64,000 nucleotides of DNA from Candidatus Fimenecus excrementigallinarum (GTDB taxonomy: Bacteria > Bacillota > Clostridia > Oscillospirales > Acutalibacteraceae): the NCBI GenBank assembly GCA_018714805.1, contig DVMW01000037.1:1-64000 (forward strand). Reading direction: 5' to 3'. Below, one piece after another: positions 50,350-58,239 of the stretch (its first letter is position 1; each line of letters starts with the position of its first letter). Made by a program: the position numbers and the translations under genes. The notes under the pieces were generated by a model, which made no database searches, was not told the origin of the DNA, and saw nothing but the letters and a program-made list of their open reading frames with translations.

Positions 50350-51644
50350 GTGTCCTTAAAGCCCCCTCCCTGCGAAGAATTGACGACATACGACCCCGCT
50401 TCGCGCGCATAGCGCGTCAGGCCGCTTTTCCAGACCGTAACGTCCCGCCCGCACAGCACGAACGCGCGCAAATCCGCCTTGCGCGTGGCGGTCGTGCCGT
50501 CCGCGGCAACGGGCAGCTCGCAAAATTCGACGACCTCCTGCGCGATAAAGCGCCGCGGGTCGCGCTCCACCGCCTCCCAAAGCGCCTGCCGCCGTTCTTT
50601 TGTCAGTTCGCTGCCGAACACCACGCCGTAGCCGCCCGCCTCGGACACGTCCTTTATGACCAGGCGCTCCAAATGGTCGCGCACATAGCGGCGGTCGGTC
50701 TCGAAATACGGCAAATAGGTCGGCGCGTTCTGCAAAACGGGCTCCTCGCCCAGATAATAGCGAATCATCGCCGGCACGAAATAGTAAAGCCCCTTGTCGT
50801 CCGCCACGCCGTTGCCCGGCGCGTTGACCACGGCGACGTTGCCCGCGCGGTACGCGTCCAAAAGGTGCGGCACGCCCAAAAGCGAATCCGGGCGGAAGGT
50901 CATCGGGTCCAAAAACTCGTCGGAAATGCGCCGGTACACCGTGCCCACGCGCTGCCGCTCGCCGGAATACTCGCTGTAGTACAGCACGTTGCCCTCCACA
51001 AACAGGTCCTGCGGCATGGCGAACACCGCGCCGGTCTGCTCGGCAAGATAGGAGTGCTCAAAAAAAGCGGAATTGTACCGCCCGGGCGTCAGAATGACGC
51101 TAATCCCCCCGGTGTTCACGTCGTCGAGCACGCGCTTTAAGAGCTTGCCGTAATCGCGGTTGTCGGTCACGGCGTTCGTCTCAAACGTTTCGGGCGCGGC
51201 GCGCCGGCAAAGGTCGCGCGCAATCATCGGGTACGACGCGCCCGAGGGAATGCGCAGATTGTCCTCCAGCACATACCAGCTGCGGTCGCGCCCCTGCACA
51301 AGGTCAATCCCCGCGATATGCGTATACACCCTGCCCGGCGGCGCAATGTGCTCGCACGGCGGCAAAAAGCCCTTGGAACGGTAGACGAAATCCTCGGGCA
51401 CCACGCCGTCGCGGAGGATGGCTTTGTCGCCATATATATCGTTTAAAAACAGGTTGAGTGTTCGCACGCGCTGGGCAAGCCCGCGCTCCAAAAAGGCGAA
51501 CTCATCCTTTGTCAGGATGCGCGGGATGGGGTCAAAGGGAAACAGGCGCTCGTGGAACGCATTGTTTTTATAGATACCGAACTTCACGCCGTAGCGCGCA
51601 AGCAGGCGGTTAATCTCCTCCTTATGGGCAATCAGCCGGTACAT
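50331..51644 (-). CDS. Circularly permuted ATP-grasp protein (DUF404/DUF407)
   Basis: The 437-residue protein has the family's N-terminal region (LTKDEFAFLERGLAQRVRTLNLFLNDIYGDK) and downstream ATP-grasp elements, for example VIKDVSEAGGYGVVFG near residue 335 and AQEVVEFCELP near 370. ATP-grasp enzymes join a carboxylate to an amine with ATP. In this neighbourhood it would make a peptide-like bond, and the transglutaminase would act on the product. ATG 51644 follows GGGGAGG. It is the first gene of the three-gene operon. Confidence 0.9.
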   Translation of the reverse strand: MYRLIAHKEEINRLLARYGVKFGIYKNNAFHERLFPFDPIPRILTKDEFAFLERGLAQRVRTLNLFLNDIYGDKAILRDGVVPEDFVYRSKGFLPPCEHIAPPGRVYTHIAGIDLVQGRDRSWYVLEDNLRIPSGASYPMIARDLCRRAAPETFETNAVTDNRDYGKLLKRVLDDVNTGGISVILTPGRYNSAFFEHSYLAEQTGAVFAMPQDLFVEGNVLYYSEYSGERQRVGTVYRRISDEFLDPMTFRPDSLLGVPHLLDAYRAGNVAVVNAPGNGVADDKGLYYFVPAMIRYYLGEEPVLQNAPTYLPYFETDRRYVRDHLERLVIKDVSEAGGYGVVFGSELTKERRQALWEAVERDPRRFIAQEVVEFCELPVAADGTTATRKADLRAFVLCGRDVTVWKSGLTRYAREAGSYVVNSSQGGGFKDTWVLSR

Positions 51645-51673
51645 AAAGCGCCTCCCCTTTTGCATTTTAGAAA

Positions 51674-51702
51674 AGTATACCAAATTTCCTTTCTGTTTAC
51701 AA
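51674..51702 (-). promoter_or_regulatory. Promoter of the ATP-grasp/alpha-E/transglutaminase operon
   Basis: On the minus strand TTGTAA (complement of 51697-51702), 17-base spacer, TATACT (complement of 51674-51679). Confidence 0.6.
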
Positions 51703-51759
51703 GCAATATATACGAAAAATACAAATTTCCGTCTTTTCGCGAAGCGGTCCCAAAAGCCC

Positions 51760-51789
51760 TTGACATTCCTCCCCTCTCGGTGCTAAGAT
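51760..51789 (+). promoter_or_regulatory. Promoter of the MATE gene
   Basis: TTGACA (51760-51765), 18-base spacer ending TGC, TAAGAT (51784-51789). Confidence 0.65.
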
Positions 51790-51820
51790 TCGAGGAAATA
51801 CGGCGCGGGAGGTGTTCTGC

Positions 51821-53173
51821 GTGCGCGTCGATATGCGAAAGGGCAGCCCGGTCGCCGCGGTGCTCCGTTTTTCGTTGCCGCTGATGCTCGGCAACATCTT
51901 CCAGCTTTTTTATAATCTGGCGGACGCCGCCGTCGTCGGGCGGTACGTCAGCTCCGCGGCGCTCGCCGCCGTCGGCGCGGTGGGGCCGGTCAACTCCCTG
52001 CTCGTCGGCTTCGCCATGGGGCTGACAAACGGGTTTGCCATTCCCGTTGCGGAACGCTTCGGCGCCGGGGACCTCCAAGCGGTGCGCAAAACGTTCGGCA
52101 ACGCGCTGACGCTCACCTTAGGTCTTTCCGCGGCGCTGACCGCCGTCTCCCTCGCGCTTTCCCGGCCGCTTTTGCGGCTTATCGACACGCCGCAGGCCAT
52201 TTTGGAGGACGCGAACACCTACGCGGTCATCCTCTATTGCAGCATCGTCTTTATGATGCTCTACAACATGATGGCCGCCATGCTGCGCGCGCTCGGGGAC
52301 AGCCGCTCGCCCCTGATATTTTTGATTTTGTCCTCCGTTATCAACGTGCTGCTCGACCTGTTTTTCGTGCTCGTGCTGCATTGGACCATTGCGGGCGTGG
52401 CGGTGGCGAGCGCAATCGGCAACGCGGTCTCGGTCGTGCTGTGCGCCGTGCTCATTTACCGCGTACACCCGGAGCTGCACGTGCGCAAGGCGGACCTTGT
52501 GCCCGACGCCAAGGTCTGCCGTTCGCTGCTCTCTATGGGGCTTCCCATGGCGCTGCAGCTTTCGGTCACGGCGGTGGGCTCGATGATTCTGCAAAGCGCG
52601 GTCAACCGGTTCGGGGAATTCGCCGTCGCCGCCGTGACGGCGGGCTCGCGCGTGGAAAACATCGTCAACGTCACGATGTCGGCGCTCGGCGTATCGCTTT
52701 CGACCTTTACCGCCCAGAACCGCGGCGCAAAGCTCTATAACCGCATTCTCTATTCCGTGCGGCGCATTTTCCTTCTGGACCTTGCCATTTCGCTGCTCGC
52801 CTCGCTGTTTTTGTGGTTCTGCGGGGAGGCGGTCTGCTCGATTTTCCTGAAGGATTTCGCCGAACAGATTCTGCCGCTGTGCGAAACGTACCTGCGCACC
52901 CTCGCCTGCTTTTACTGGGCGCTGGCGGTCCTGTTCGTGTTCCGCAATTTCCTGCAGGGGCTCGGCTACGGCTACACCTCGGTGCTCGCGGGCGCGGCGG
53001 AGCTGGTCGGCCGGGTGCTCGTCGCCTTCGTTTTGGCGGGGCGGTTCGGGTTTTCCGCCGTGTGCCTCGCCGGACCGATGGCCTGGATGCTCGCCGACGT
53101 CCCGCTTTTGTGCATCTATTTTCAAAAACGGCGCAGGCTCAAACGCCTTGCCGCCGAAACCGAATCAAAATAA
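51821..53173 (+). CDS. MATE-family multidrug/metabolite exporter
   Basis: The 450-residue protein has 12 predicted helices in two similar halves. The start MRKGSPVAAVLRFSLPLMLGNIFQLFYNLADAAVVGRYV is typical of the Firmicute NorM/DinF-like branch, with QxFYNLxDxxxVG in helix 1. It exports cationic drugs or metabolites using Na+ or H+. GTG 51821 is preferred because GGGAGG (51807-51812) is at the right distance; GTG 51812 would sit inside that site. It is monocistronic, with promoter and terminator. Confidence 0.93.
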   Translation: MRVDMRKGSPVAAVLRFSLPLMLGNIFQLFYNLADAAVVGRYVSSAALAAVGAVGPVNSLLVGFAMGLTNGFAIPVAERFGAGDLQAVRKTFGNALTLTLGLSAALTAVSLALSRPLLRLIDTPQAILEDANTYAVILYCSIVFMMLYNMMAAMLRALGDSRSPLIFLILSSVINVLLDLFFVLVLHWTIAGVAVASAIGNAVSVVLCAVLIYRVHPELHVRKADLVPDAKVCRSLLSMGLPMALQLSVTAVGSMILQSAVNRFGEFAVAAVTAGSRVENIVNVTMSALGVSLSTFTAQNRGAKLYNRILYSVRRIFLLDLAISLLASLFLWFCGEAVCSIFLKDFAEQILPLCETYLRTLACFYWALAVLFVFRNFLQGLGYGYTSVLAGAAELVGRVLVAFVLAGRFGFSAVCLAGPMAWMLADVPLLCIYFQKRRRLKRLAAETESK

Positions 53174-53174
53174 A

Positions 53175-53208
53175 AACGTCTCCCGACACGGGGAGACGTT
53201 CTTTTTTT
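53175..53208 (+). terminator. Intrinsic terminator after the MATE gene
   Basis: AACGTCTCCC (53175-53184) pairs with GGGGAGACGTT (53190-53200), followed by CTTTTTTT. Confidence 0.92.
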
Positions 53209-53231
53209 GGTATATTCCGTTTTAGGCCGCT

Positions 53232-54149
53232 TCAGTCCCGCAGCACCAGGTCGCAGTCCTCAATCTCGACGCCGTCGATGTCTGACAAAAACAGCTTGAT
53301 TTGCCGGTAGCCGTAGGCCTTGACCGAAAAATCCTTAAAGCGCTCCGTCAGGCGCGTGTTGACCTCGCCGATGTTCAGGCGCTTGCCGCGGCTTTTTTGC
53401 AAAAGCGACTTGACAAACGCCTCTATCTCCCCGCGGCGCACGGAACGCTCCTCGCAAAGGCAGAGGTTGTGCGCGCCGTCGAGGACCACGCGGAAGCTCG
53501 AGAAGGATTTGAGGAAATTGGAAAATTTCGAAAAGCCGTAGTTGCGTTCGTCAAAATCCGGGAACTTGCGCTGCAAATATTCCTTGACCACGCTGATGAG
53601 CACGCGCGAGCCCGCTTCGCCGCGGGACAGCATTGAGAGAATCTCCTCTTCTATCTGCAAACGCGGCGTAATGCTGCTTTCCGCACCGGAGGCGGGTTCG
53701 TCGTCCGTTTTGCCGCTTAAGACGTCGAGATAGCGGAACGAATCGCAGGCGTTGACAAAGGCCTTGGGGGTTTTGCTTTCGCCCATGCCCACAACCTGCT
53801 TGCCGCTCTCGCGCAACCGCACGGCAAGGCGCGTAAAGTCGCTGTCGCTCGACGCAAGGCAGAACACGTCCACCGTGTCGCGGTAGAGGATGTCCATCGC
53901 GTCGATAATCATGGCGGAATCCGTCGAGTTTTTGCCGACGGTGTTGGCGAACTGCTGCATGGGCTGAATGGCGTATTCCGGCAGGACCGTTTTCCAGCCC
54001 TTGACGTCGTCGCGCGTCCAGTCGCCGTAAATGCGCTTGACCGTCACGGTGCCGATGGATTTCAGCTCGTCAAACACCGTTTCGACATAGCGCGGGGAAA
54101 TGTTGTCCGAATCAATTAAAAGTGCGATGTTGCGGTTTGTGTTTTCCAT
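53232..54149 (-). CDS. NYN-domain putative RNase with OST-HTH/LOTUS repeats
   Basis: The 305-residue protein has an N-terminal NYN (PIN-like) domain: IALLIDSDNISP near residue 8-19, MIIDAMDIL near 80, and ASSDSDFTRLAVRLRE near 98-113 carry the metal-binding acidic residues. Two OST-HTH-like modules follow (about 160-230 and 235-305; KFSNFLKSFSSFRV and QIKLFLSDIDGVEI are equivalent segments), which bind RNA, possibly G-quadruplexes. It is probably an RNA-processing or silencing nuclease. ATG 54149 follows AAAAGGAAA. It is divergent from the GH18-type gene. Confidence 0.88.
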   Translation of the reverse strand: MENTNRNIALLIDSDNISPRYVETVFDELKSIGTVTVKRIYGDWTRDDVKGWKTVLPEYAIQPMQQFANTVGKNSTDSAMIIDAMDILYRDTVDVFCLASSDSDFTRLAVRLRESGKQVVGMGESKTPKAFVNACDSFRYLDVLSGKTDDEPASGAESSITPRLQIEEEILSMLSRGEAGSRVLISVVKEYLQRKFPDFDERNYGFSKFSNFLKSFSSFRVVLDGAHNLCLCEERSVRRGEIEAFVKSLLQKSRGKRLNIGEVNTRLTERFKDFSVKAYGYRQIKLFLSDIDGVEIEDCDLVLRD

Positions 54150-54182
54150 ATGCGTTTCCTTTTCCAAAGCATTTCGGTTATC

Positions 54183-54211
54183 AGTATAGCATTTTCCCGC
54201 TCCGTTTGCAA
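54183..54211 (-). promoter_or_regulatory. Promoter of the NYN gene
   Basis: On the minus strand TTGCAA (complement of 54206-54211), 17-base spacer ending TGC (extended -10), TATACT (complement of 54183-54188). Confidence 0.65.
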
Positions 54212-54228
54212 ATACCGGGTGATTTTTC

Positions 54229-54257
54229 TTGACGCGGGGCGCATTCTCTGGCATAAT
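54229..54257 (+). promoter_or_regulatory. Promoter of the GH18-type gene
   Basis: TTGACG (54229-54234), 17-base spacer, CATAAT (54252-54257). It is divergent from and 17 bases beyond the NYN promoter. Confidence 0.6.
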
Positions 54258-54340
54258 GTACGAAAGAGGCGTTTCTTATAGGAAAATTTGCATGGGAACT
54301 GTCAAAATCGTTCAAAAAGGAGAGGGTTGGGTGTGCATCC

Positions 54341-55837
54341 ATGGCAAAGCTCGGAAAAAAGGGTAAAAGGGTCTTAAAGGTGCTTATCACCATTGTCTGT
54401 CTGCTGCTCGTGTTCGCGCTCGTCTGCACGGGGCTCTCGTTCGGCAACGCTAAAAAAGCCAAGCCCGCCGTGCCGGAAAACGCGCTGACAGAAGCGGTTG
54501 TTTCCGTTTCCGGCGGCGAGCAGAAGGGCGACGGCTTCACCGGGGAAGCGGGCGCTGTGTACACGGCGGAATTCGCCGCCCCCACGACGCTCGACACCGT
54601 CATTTTAGAGGAGGACGGCGTCAACGTCTACGGCTTTACGATTGAGGCCGAGGTAAACGGCACGTTCCAAACGGTCCACGCGCAGGACGACCGCATCGGC
54701 GAGTACCGCTACTGCGCGTTCCCCGCGGTTGAGGCGACGGCGCTGCGCGTAACGGTGCAGGACGCCGACGCGCCGTTCACCATCCGAAGCATTGCCGCCG
54801 GCGCCGCCGAACGCCGTGCGACGGACGATTTCCGCGTGACGGCGTATGTCACGGCGCCGACCGCCTACGACCGCGAGGGTCTGTTTGCGCGCGCGGGCAG
54901 CTTTGACGTTATCACCGACGTGATTTTGATAAGCTCGGTCTATTTCACCGCGGACGGCACGCTGACCTACGCCGGCGTGGACGACGGCAACGGCGGGACC
55001 GTGGACGGCCTTGCGGTGCTGGAAACCGCGCTTACGAACCTGCGCGACGCCATCGGCGAGCGGGACGTGCGCATCCACTGCACCCTTTTGGGGCCGGACG
55101 CGCCGGAGGGGACGCCGGAAGCGGACCAGGCAAACGCCAAGTGCGACCAGCACAATCTCGCGTTTTCCGACAACCGCGATACGCTGATTCAGAACATTTT
55201 GCAGCTCGCCGAGGACTATGATTTCGACGGCATCTATTTCGATTACGAATACCCGCGGCGGTTCAAGGACTGGTTCGCATACAGCCGCTTTTTGTCCGCG
55301 CTGAAGGCGGCGTTCGACGGCGAATACCAGCTCGGCGCGGCAATGCCCGTCTGGAAAACCCTGTGGGAAATGCTGCTTATCCGGCCGCTGGATATTTCCG
55401 AGGTCATGGGCTATGACAGCTTTGACGCGGACGGCTACCATGCGAACTTCGCCGCAACGGCCAGCGGCATTACGGAAAAATATTTGAGCCTCGGCTTTTC
55501 GGCAAGCAAGCTTGACCTCGGAATGCCCTTCTATGCGCGGCCGACGGACGCGGGCGCGTACTGGTACTCCTATTCGGGCGACGCCGGGCAGCTTGGCAAA
55601 TACCAGAACGTTGCCGAAGGCGCGCTTGCGGGCAGCCCCGAAACCGAAGGCGAGAACGTTCCCGACCGCTACTACAACGGCTGGCAGATGGTCTACGACA
55701 AAACCGCCTACGCCATAGACGCGGGCCTTGCCGGCGTGATGGTCTGGCATTACGCCTGCGACTTGCCGTATGAAAACGAATTGTCGCTGTTTCACGCGAT
55801 GGGGCAGGCCATTTCCGACCGGTCGGCGCAGGCGTAA
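54341..55837 (+). CDS. Membrane-anchored GH18-family glycoside hydrolase
   Basis: The 498-residue protein has an N-terminal anchor (residues 11-33), a beta-sandwich region of about 120 residues that resembles an F5/8-type carbohydrate-binding module, and a GH18 TIM barrel from about residue 165. The catalytic DxxDxDxE motif is seen as FDGIYFDYEYP near 297-307. It probably cleaves N-acetylglucosamine-containing polymers such as peptidoglycan, as spore-cortex or cell-wall GH18 enzymes do. ATG 54341 follows GGAGAGGG. A GNAT gene follows 26 bases downstream. Confidence 0.88.
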   Translation: MAKLGKKGKRVLKVLITIVCLLLVFALVCTGLSFGNAKKAKPAVPENALTEAVVSVSGGEQKGDGFTGEAGAVYTAEFAAPTTLDTVILEEDGVNVYGFTIEAEVNGTFQTVHAQDDRIGEYRYCAFPAVEATALRVTVQDADAPFTIRSIAAGAAERRATDDFRVTAYVTAPTAYDREGLFARAGSFDVITDVILISSVYFTADGTLTYAGVDDGNGGTVDGLAVLETALTNLRDAIGERDVRIHCTLLGPDAPEGTPEADQANAKCDQHNLAFSDNRDTLIQNILQLAEDYDFDGIYFDYEYPRRFKDWFAYSRFLSALKAAFDGEYQLGAAMPVWKTLWEMLLIRPLDISEVMGYDSFDADGYHANFAATASGITEKYLSLGFSASKLDLGMPFYARPTDAGAYWYSYSGDAGQLGKYQNVAEGALAGSPETEGENVPDRYYNGWQMVYDKTAYAIDAGLAGVMVWHYACDLPYENELSLFHAMGQAISDRSAQA

Positions 55838-55863
55838 CCCCCGCTAAGCTTTACGGAGGAAAA

Positions 55864-56631
55864 ATGCATTTAAAGGATTGTGTTACCCTGTCGGACGTCT
55901 ATGCGCCGCAGCTTTACGCCGATATGCAAAAGACCGACTGGGGCGTGCTGTTTTGGGCGGACGACAACCCGACGCAGCATGACGCGAACCACGCGGTCAT
56001 ATTGGACGACGCGCGTTTTTCGGAAGCGCTCTGCGCCATTCGGGCGTTTTACCTGCAAAAAGGGCGGGACGCGCGCATATACCTGTTGGACAAACAGGGC
56101 GAACGCTTTTCCGAAGCGCTTGCAGACGCGGGCTTTCGCCTGTATTCCTGCGGCGAATTCCATCACTTTTTGCTGACGGAGGAAAACCGCATCCCGAAAA
56201 CCGATTTTCTGGAAATCCGCGCGCTGGCCGACGCTTCGGAAATAACCGATTTGCTGCTGGAAAACCTGTACGGCATCTATATGGAAGAAGACGCCGACAC
56301 CATCCCCCGGATGCGCCGCCTGCTTACGCGCTGCGTCCGAAATCCGCTGTGCCGCGTTTATGTCGGATATTACGAAGGCGCGCCCGCCTGCATCGCCATG
56401 GCGGCGGATTCGCCCTACGGCATGACCTTTTTCGACCTTGTGGAAACGGCGCAGAAATTCCGCTGCCGCGGCTTTGCGCGCGAGCTAATCTCCTTTATGG
56501 TGTCCCGGGTGACAAGGCCGGCCTTTCTCTATTCCGAAAACCCCGTCGCCATCCGCATTTACGAGCAGGCGGGCTTTCGCAGGCTCGACTGCGGCAATGC
56601 GGTATCGCACCGCGCCGTTTATCCGAAATAA
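55864..56631 (+). CDS. GNAT-family acetyltransferase
   Basis: The 255-residue protein has a divergent N-terminal half and a C-terminal GNAT domain (about 115-255). The acetyl-CoA motif A is QKFRCRGFARELISFMVS near residue 200, followed by NPVAIRIYEQAGFRR near 230, the usual strand-5 region. The N-terminal half may be a degenerate second GNAT domain. ATG 55864 follows GGAGGAAA. It lies between the GH18 and MIF-like genes, probably in one operon. The substrate is unknown. Confidence 0.85.
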   Translation: MHLKDCVTLSDVYAPQLYADMQKTDWGVLFWADDNPTQHDANHAVILDDARFSEALCAIRAFYLQKGRDARIYLLDKQGERFSEALADAGFRLYSCGEFHHFLLTEENRIPKTDFLEIRALADASEITDLLLENLYGIYMEEDADTIPRMRRLLTRCVRNPLCRVYVGYYEGAPACIAMAADSPYGMTFFDLVETAQKFRCRGFARELISFMVSRVTRPAFLYSENPVAIRIYEQAGFRRLDCGNAVSHRAVYPK

Positions 56632-56652
56632 ATTCCGTTTGGAGGTTCTCCC

Positions 56653-56997
56653 ATGCCCTTTATGCACATCAGCACAACCGAAGCCATAGACGAAAGTACC
56701 GCAGACGTTATCAAAGCGCGCTTAGGAGAGGCCGTTTCGCTTTTGCCCGGCAAAAGCGAGGCGTATTTGATGGTGCGCCTGGACGGCGGCTGCAAAATGT
56801 ATTTCCGCGGGACAAACGACGCGCCCGCGGCGATGTGCGCAATCAGCGTGTTCGGCCGCGCGGGCCGCGAGGCGTGCGGCGCGCTGACCGCAAAGGTCTG
56901 CGAAATCCTGTCCGAGACGCTCGGCGTCGCGCCCGACCGGTGCTATGTCAAATTCGCTTTTACCGACACCTGGGGCTTTGCCGGAGACCTGTTTTAA
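56653..56997 (+). CDS. MIF/phenylpyruvate tautomerase-related protein
   Basis: The 114-residue protein has the catalytic N-terminal proline (MPFMHIST, Pro2 after Met removal) and matches the MIF family in length and pattern, including the terminal FTDTWGFAGDLF. Bacterial MIF-like proteins act as tautomerases, and the cytokine-like activity of animal MIF is not implied. Start is ATG after GGAGG. It follows the GNAT gene by 21 bases and ends in a bidirectional terminator. Confidence 0.85.
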   Translation: MPFMHISTTEAIDESTADVIKARLGEAVSLLPGKSEAYLMVRLDGGCKMYFRGTNDAPAAMCAISVFGRAGREACGALTAKVCEILSETLGVAPDRCYVKFAFTDTWGFAGDLF

Positions 56998-57021
56998 ACC
57001 GGCGAGTCCGGCAAACCACAA

Positions 57022-57054
57022 AAAAACGCCGCAGTATTGCGGCGTTTTTCTTTT
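57022..57054. terminator. Bidirectional intrinsic terminator
   Basis: AAAAACGCCGCA (57022-57033) pairs with TGCGGCGTTTTT (57038-57049). It lies between converging genes and has A and T runs on both sides. Confidence 0.9.
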
Positions 57055-57067
57055 TCGCAAGGCGCGC

Positions 57068-57811
57068 TTACCACCGGCCCAGAAGCCGGATATCCCGTTT
57101 CATCGCCTGCGCGCTCTGGTACCGATTGGTCATCTGGGTGGAGGTCGCCTTTTTGACGACCCGGCACAGAGGCCCGCGCGGCAGACCGACCGTCGGGTGG
57201 ACGCCGGTCAGCATGATGTTCAAAAGCACGCCCACGCCGTAAATGTCCGTCGCCTGGCCGCTTTGAGACAGCCCGAACTGCTCCGGCGCGGCATAGCCGA
57301 CCGTCCCCAGCATTTGGGTGTCCTTTGCCTTCGCCCCCAAAAGGCAGCGCGCGATGCTCAGGTCAATCAGCACCACGGTTCCGTCGGGCTTCAGGAGGAT
57401 GTTGGAGGGCTTGATGTCCCGGTGGATAATCCCGTTTCGGTGCAGGCCGTCCAGCGCGTCGCAAAGCTGCCCGGCATAGGCGCAGGCGGTTTTCTGCTCC
57501 AGCAATCCGTCCTCCAGCACATCGGACAGGCGCCTGCCCGGGATATATTCCTCCAAGACCAGCAAATGCGTCTCGGTCGAGCAGACCTCGTAAATGCAGG
57601 GCAAATGCGCCAGCCGCTTGCCCCGCAGGCGGCGGAACACCTCGTCGTTCCGGTTGGCGGAAAGGATTTCGACCAGCGCGTTCCCGGTCTTTTCGTGCCG
57701 CAGCAGGCGCACGCTGCCGTGCTCGCTGTGCTTGAACACCGTCTGCTCGGAATAGCCTTTTTGCAGCATCCCGTCAATATAGGCAAGCAGCGCGTTATCC
57801 GTTTCGCTCAT
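57068..57811 (-). CDS. Small Ser/Thr protein kinase lacking the usual beta-3 lysine
   Basis: The 247-residue cytosolic kinase domain has the catalytic loop HRDIKPSNIL near residue 130, the metal motif LIDLSIAR (DLS for DFG) and GTVGYAAPEQFG activation segment, with a short C-lobe. The N-lobe lacks a clear glycine-rich loop, and the ATP-binding Lys of VAIK is replaced (ALVEIL near residue 46). It therefore resembles a Clostridia kinase group with a reduced N-lobe. The ATG overlaps the HTH gene stop (ATGA). No sensor domain is attached; the upstream membrane protein may supply the input. Confidence 0.85.
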   Translation of the reverse strand: MSETDNALLAYIDGMLQKGYSEQTVFKHSEHGSVRLLRHEKTGNALVEILSANRNDEVFRRLRGKRLAHLPCIYEVCSTETHLLVLEEYIPGRRLSDVLEDGLLEQKTACAYAGQLCDALDGLHRNGIIHRDIKPSNILLKPDGTVVLIDLSIARCLLGAKAKDTQMLGTVGYAAPEQFGLSQSGQATDIYGVGVLLNIMLTGVHPTVGLPRGPLCRVVKKATSTQMTNRYQSAQAMKRDIRLLGRW

Positions 57812-58239
57812 TGCAGCTCCGCCTCGCCGTATTGCGTCAGCAGCTCGGACAGCCGGAAGAAGGAAAGCCGGTTCTCCAGCGCATAAATCAAAATGCAGTC
57901 CCGCCGGACGCGCGGATACAGGCGGGATTTTCCCGAAATCGTCAGCGCAACCTGGCAGTCCTCCATCGACAGCCCCATGGCAAGGGCCAGCCGCACGATT
58001 TTGTCCCGCGAAGGGATTTTCCGGCCGTTAATCACGTCGTAAAAATAGCAATAGCTGAAATCGGAGCGATTGATGATGTTCGACTTGGAGCAGCCGGTTT
58101 TTTCAATCATCTTTTCCCAAAAGGCATGGATGTCCTGCTGCAAAAACGCGGTCCGGTTGTTCTCAAAGTACTGCTCCAGCTCGCAGGCGTTATTTTGCAG
58201 CTCGAAAAGCAGCTCCCCCGTAGACTTGCGCACGGTCAA
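57808..58239 (-). CDS. Small XRE-like helix-turn-helix protein
   Basis: The 143-residue protein has a central segment with an XRE-like HTH pattern (SDFSYCYFYDVINGRKIPSRDKIVRLALAMGLSMEDC near residues 58-94), flanked by helical regions. It may bind DNA, or be an adaptor for the kinase. Both ends overlap its neighbours by ATGA (58236-58239 and 57808-57811), so it is translated with the membrane protein and kinase. Similar genes accompany small kinases in Clostridia, but the role is not described to my knowledge. Confidence 0.75.
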   Translation of the reverse strand: MTVRKSTGELLFELQNNACELEQYFENNRTAFLQQDIHAFWEKMIEKTGCSKSNIINRSDFSYCYFYDVINGRKIPSRDKIVRLALAMGLSMEDCQVALTISGKSRLYPRVRRDCILIYALENRLSFFRLSELLTQYGEAELQ

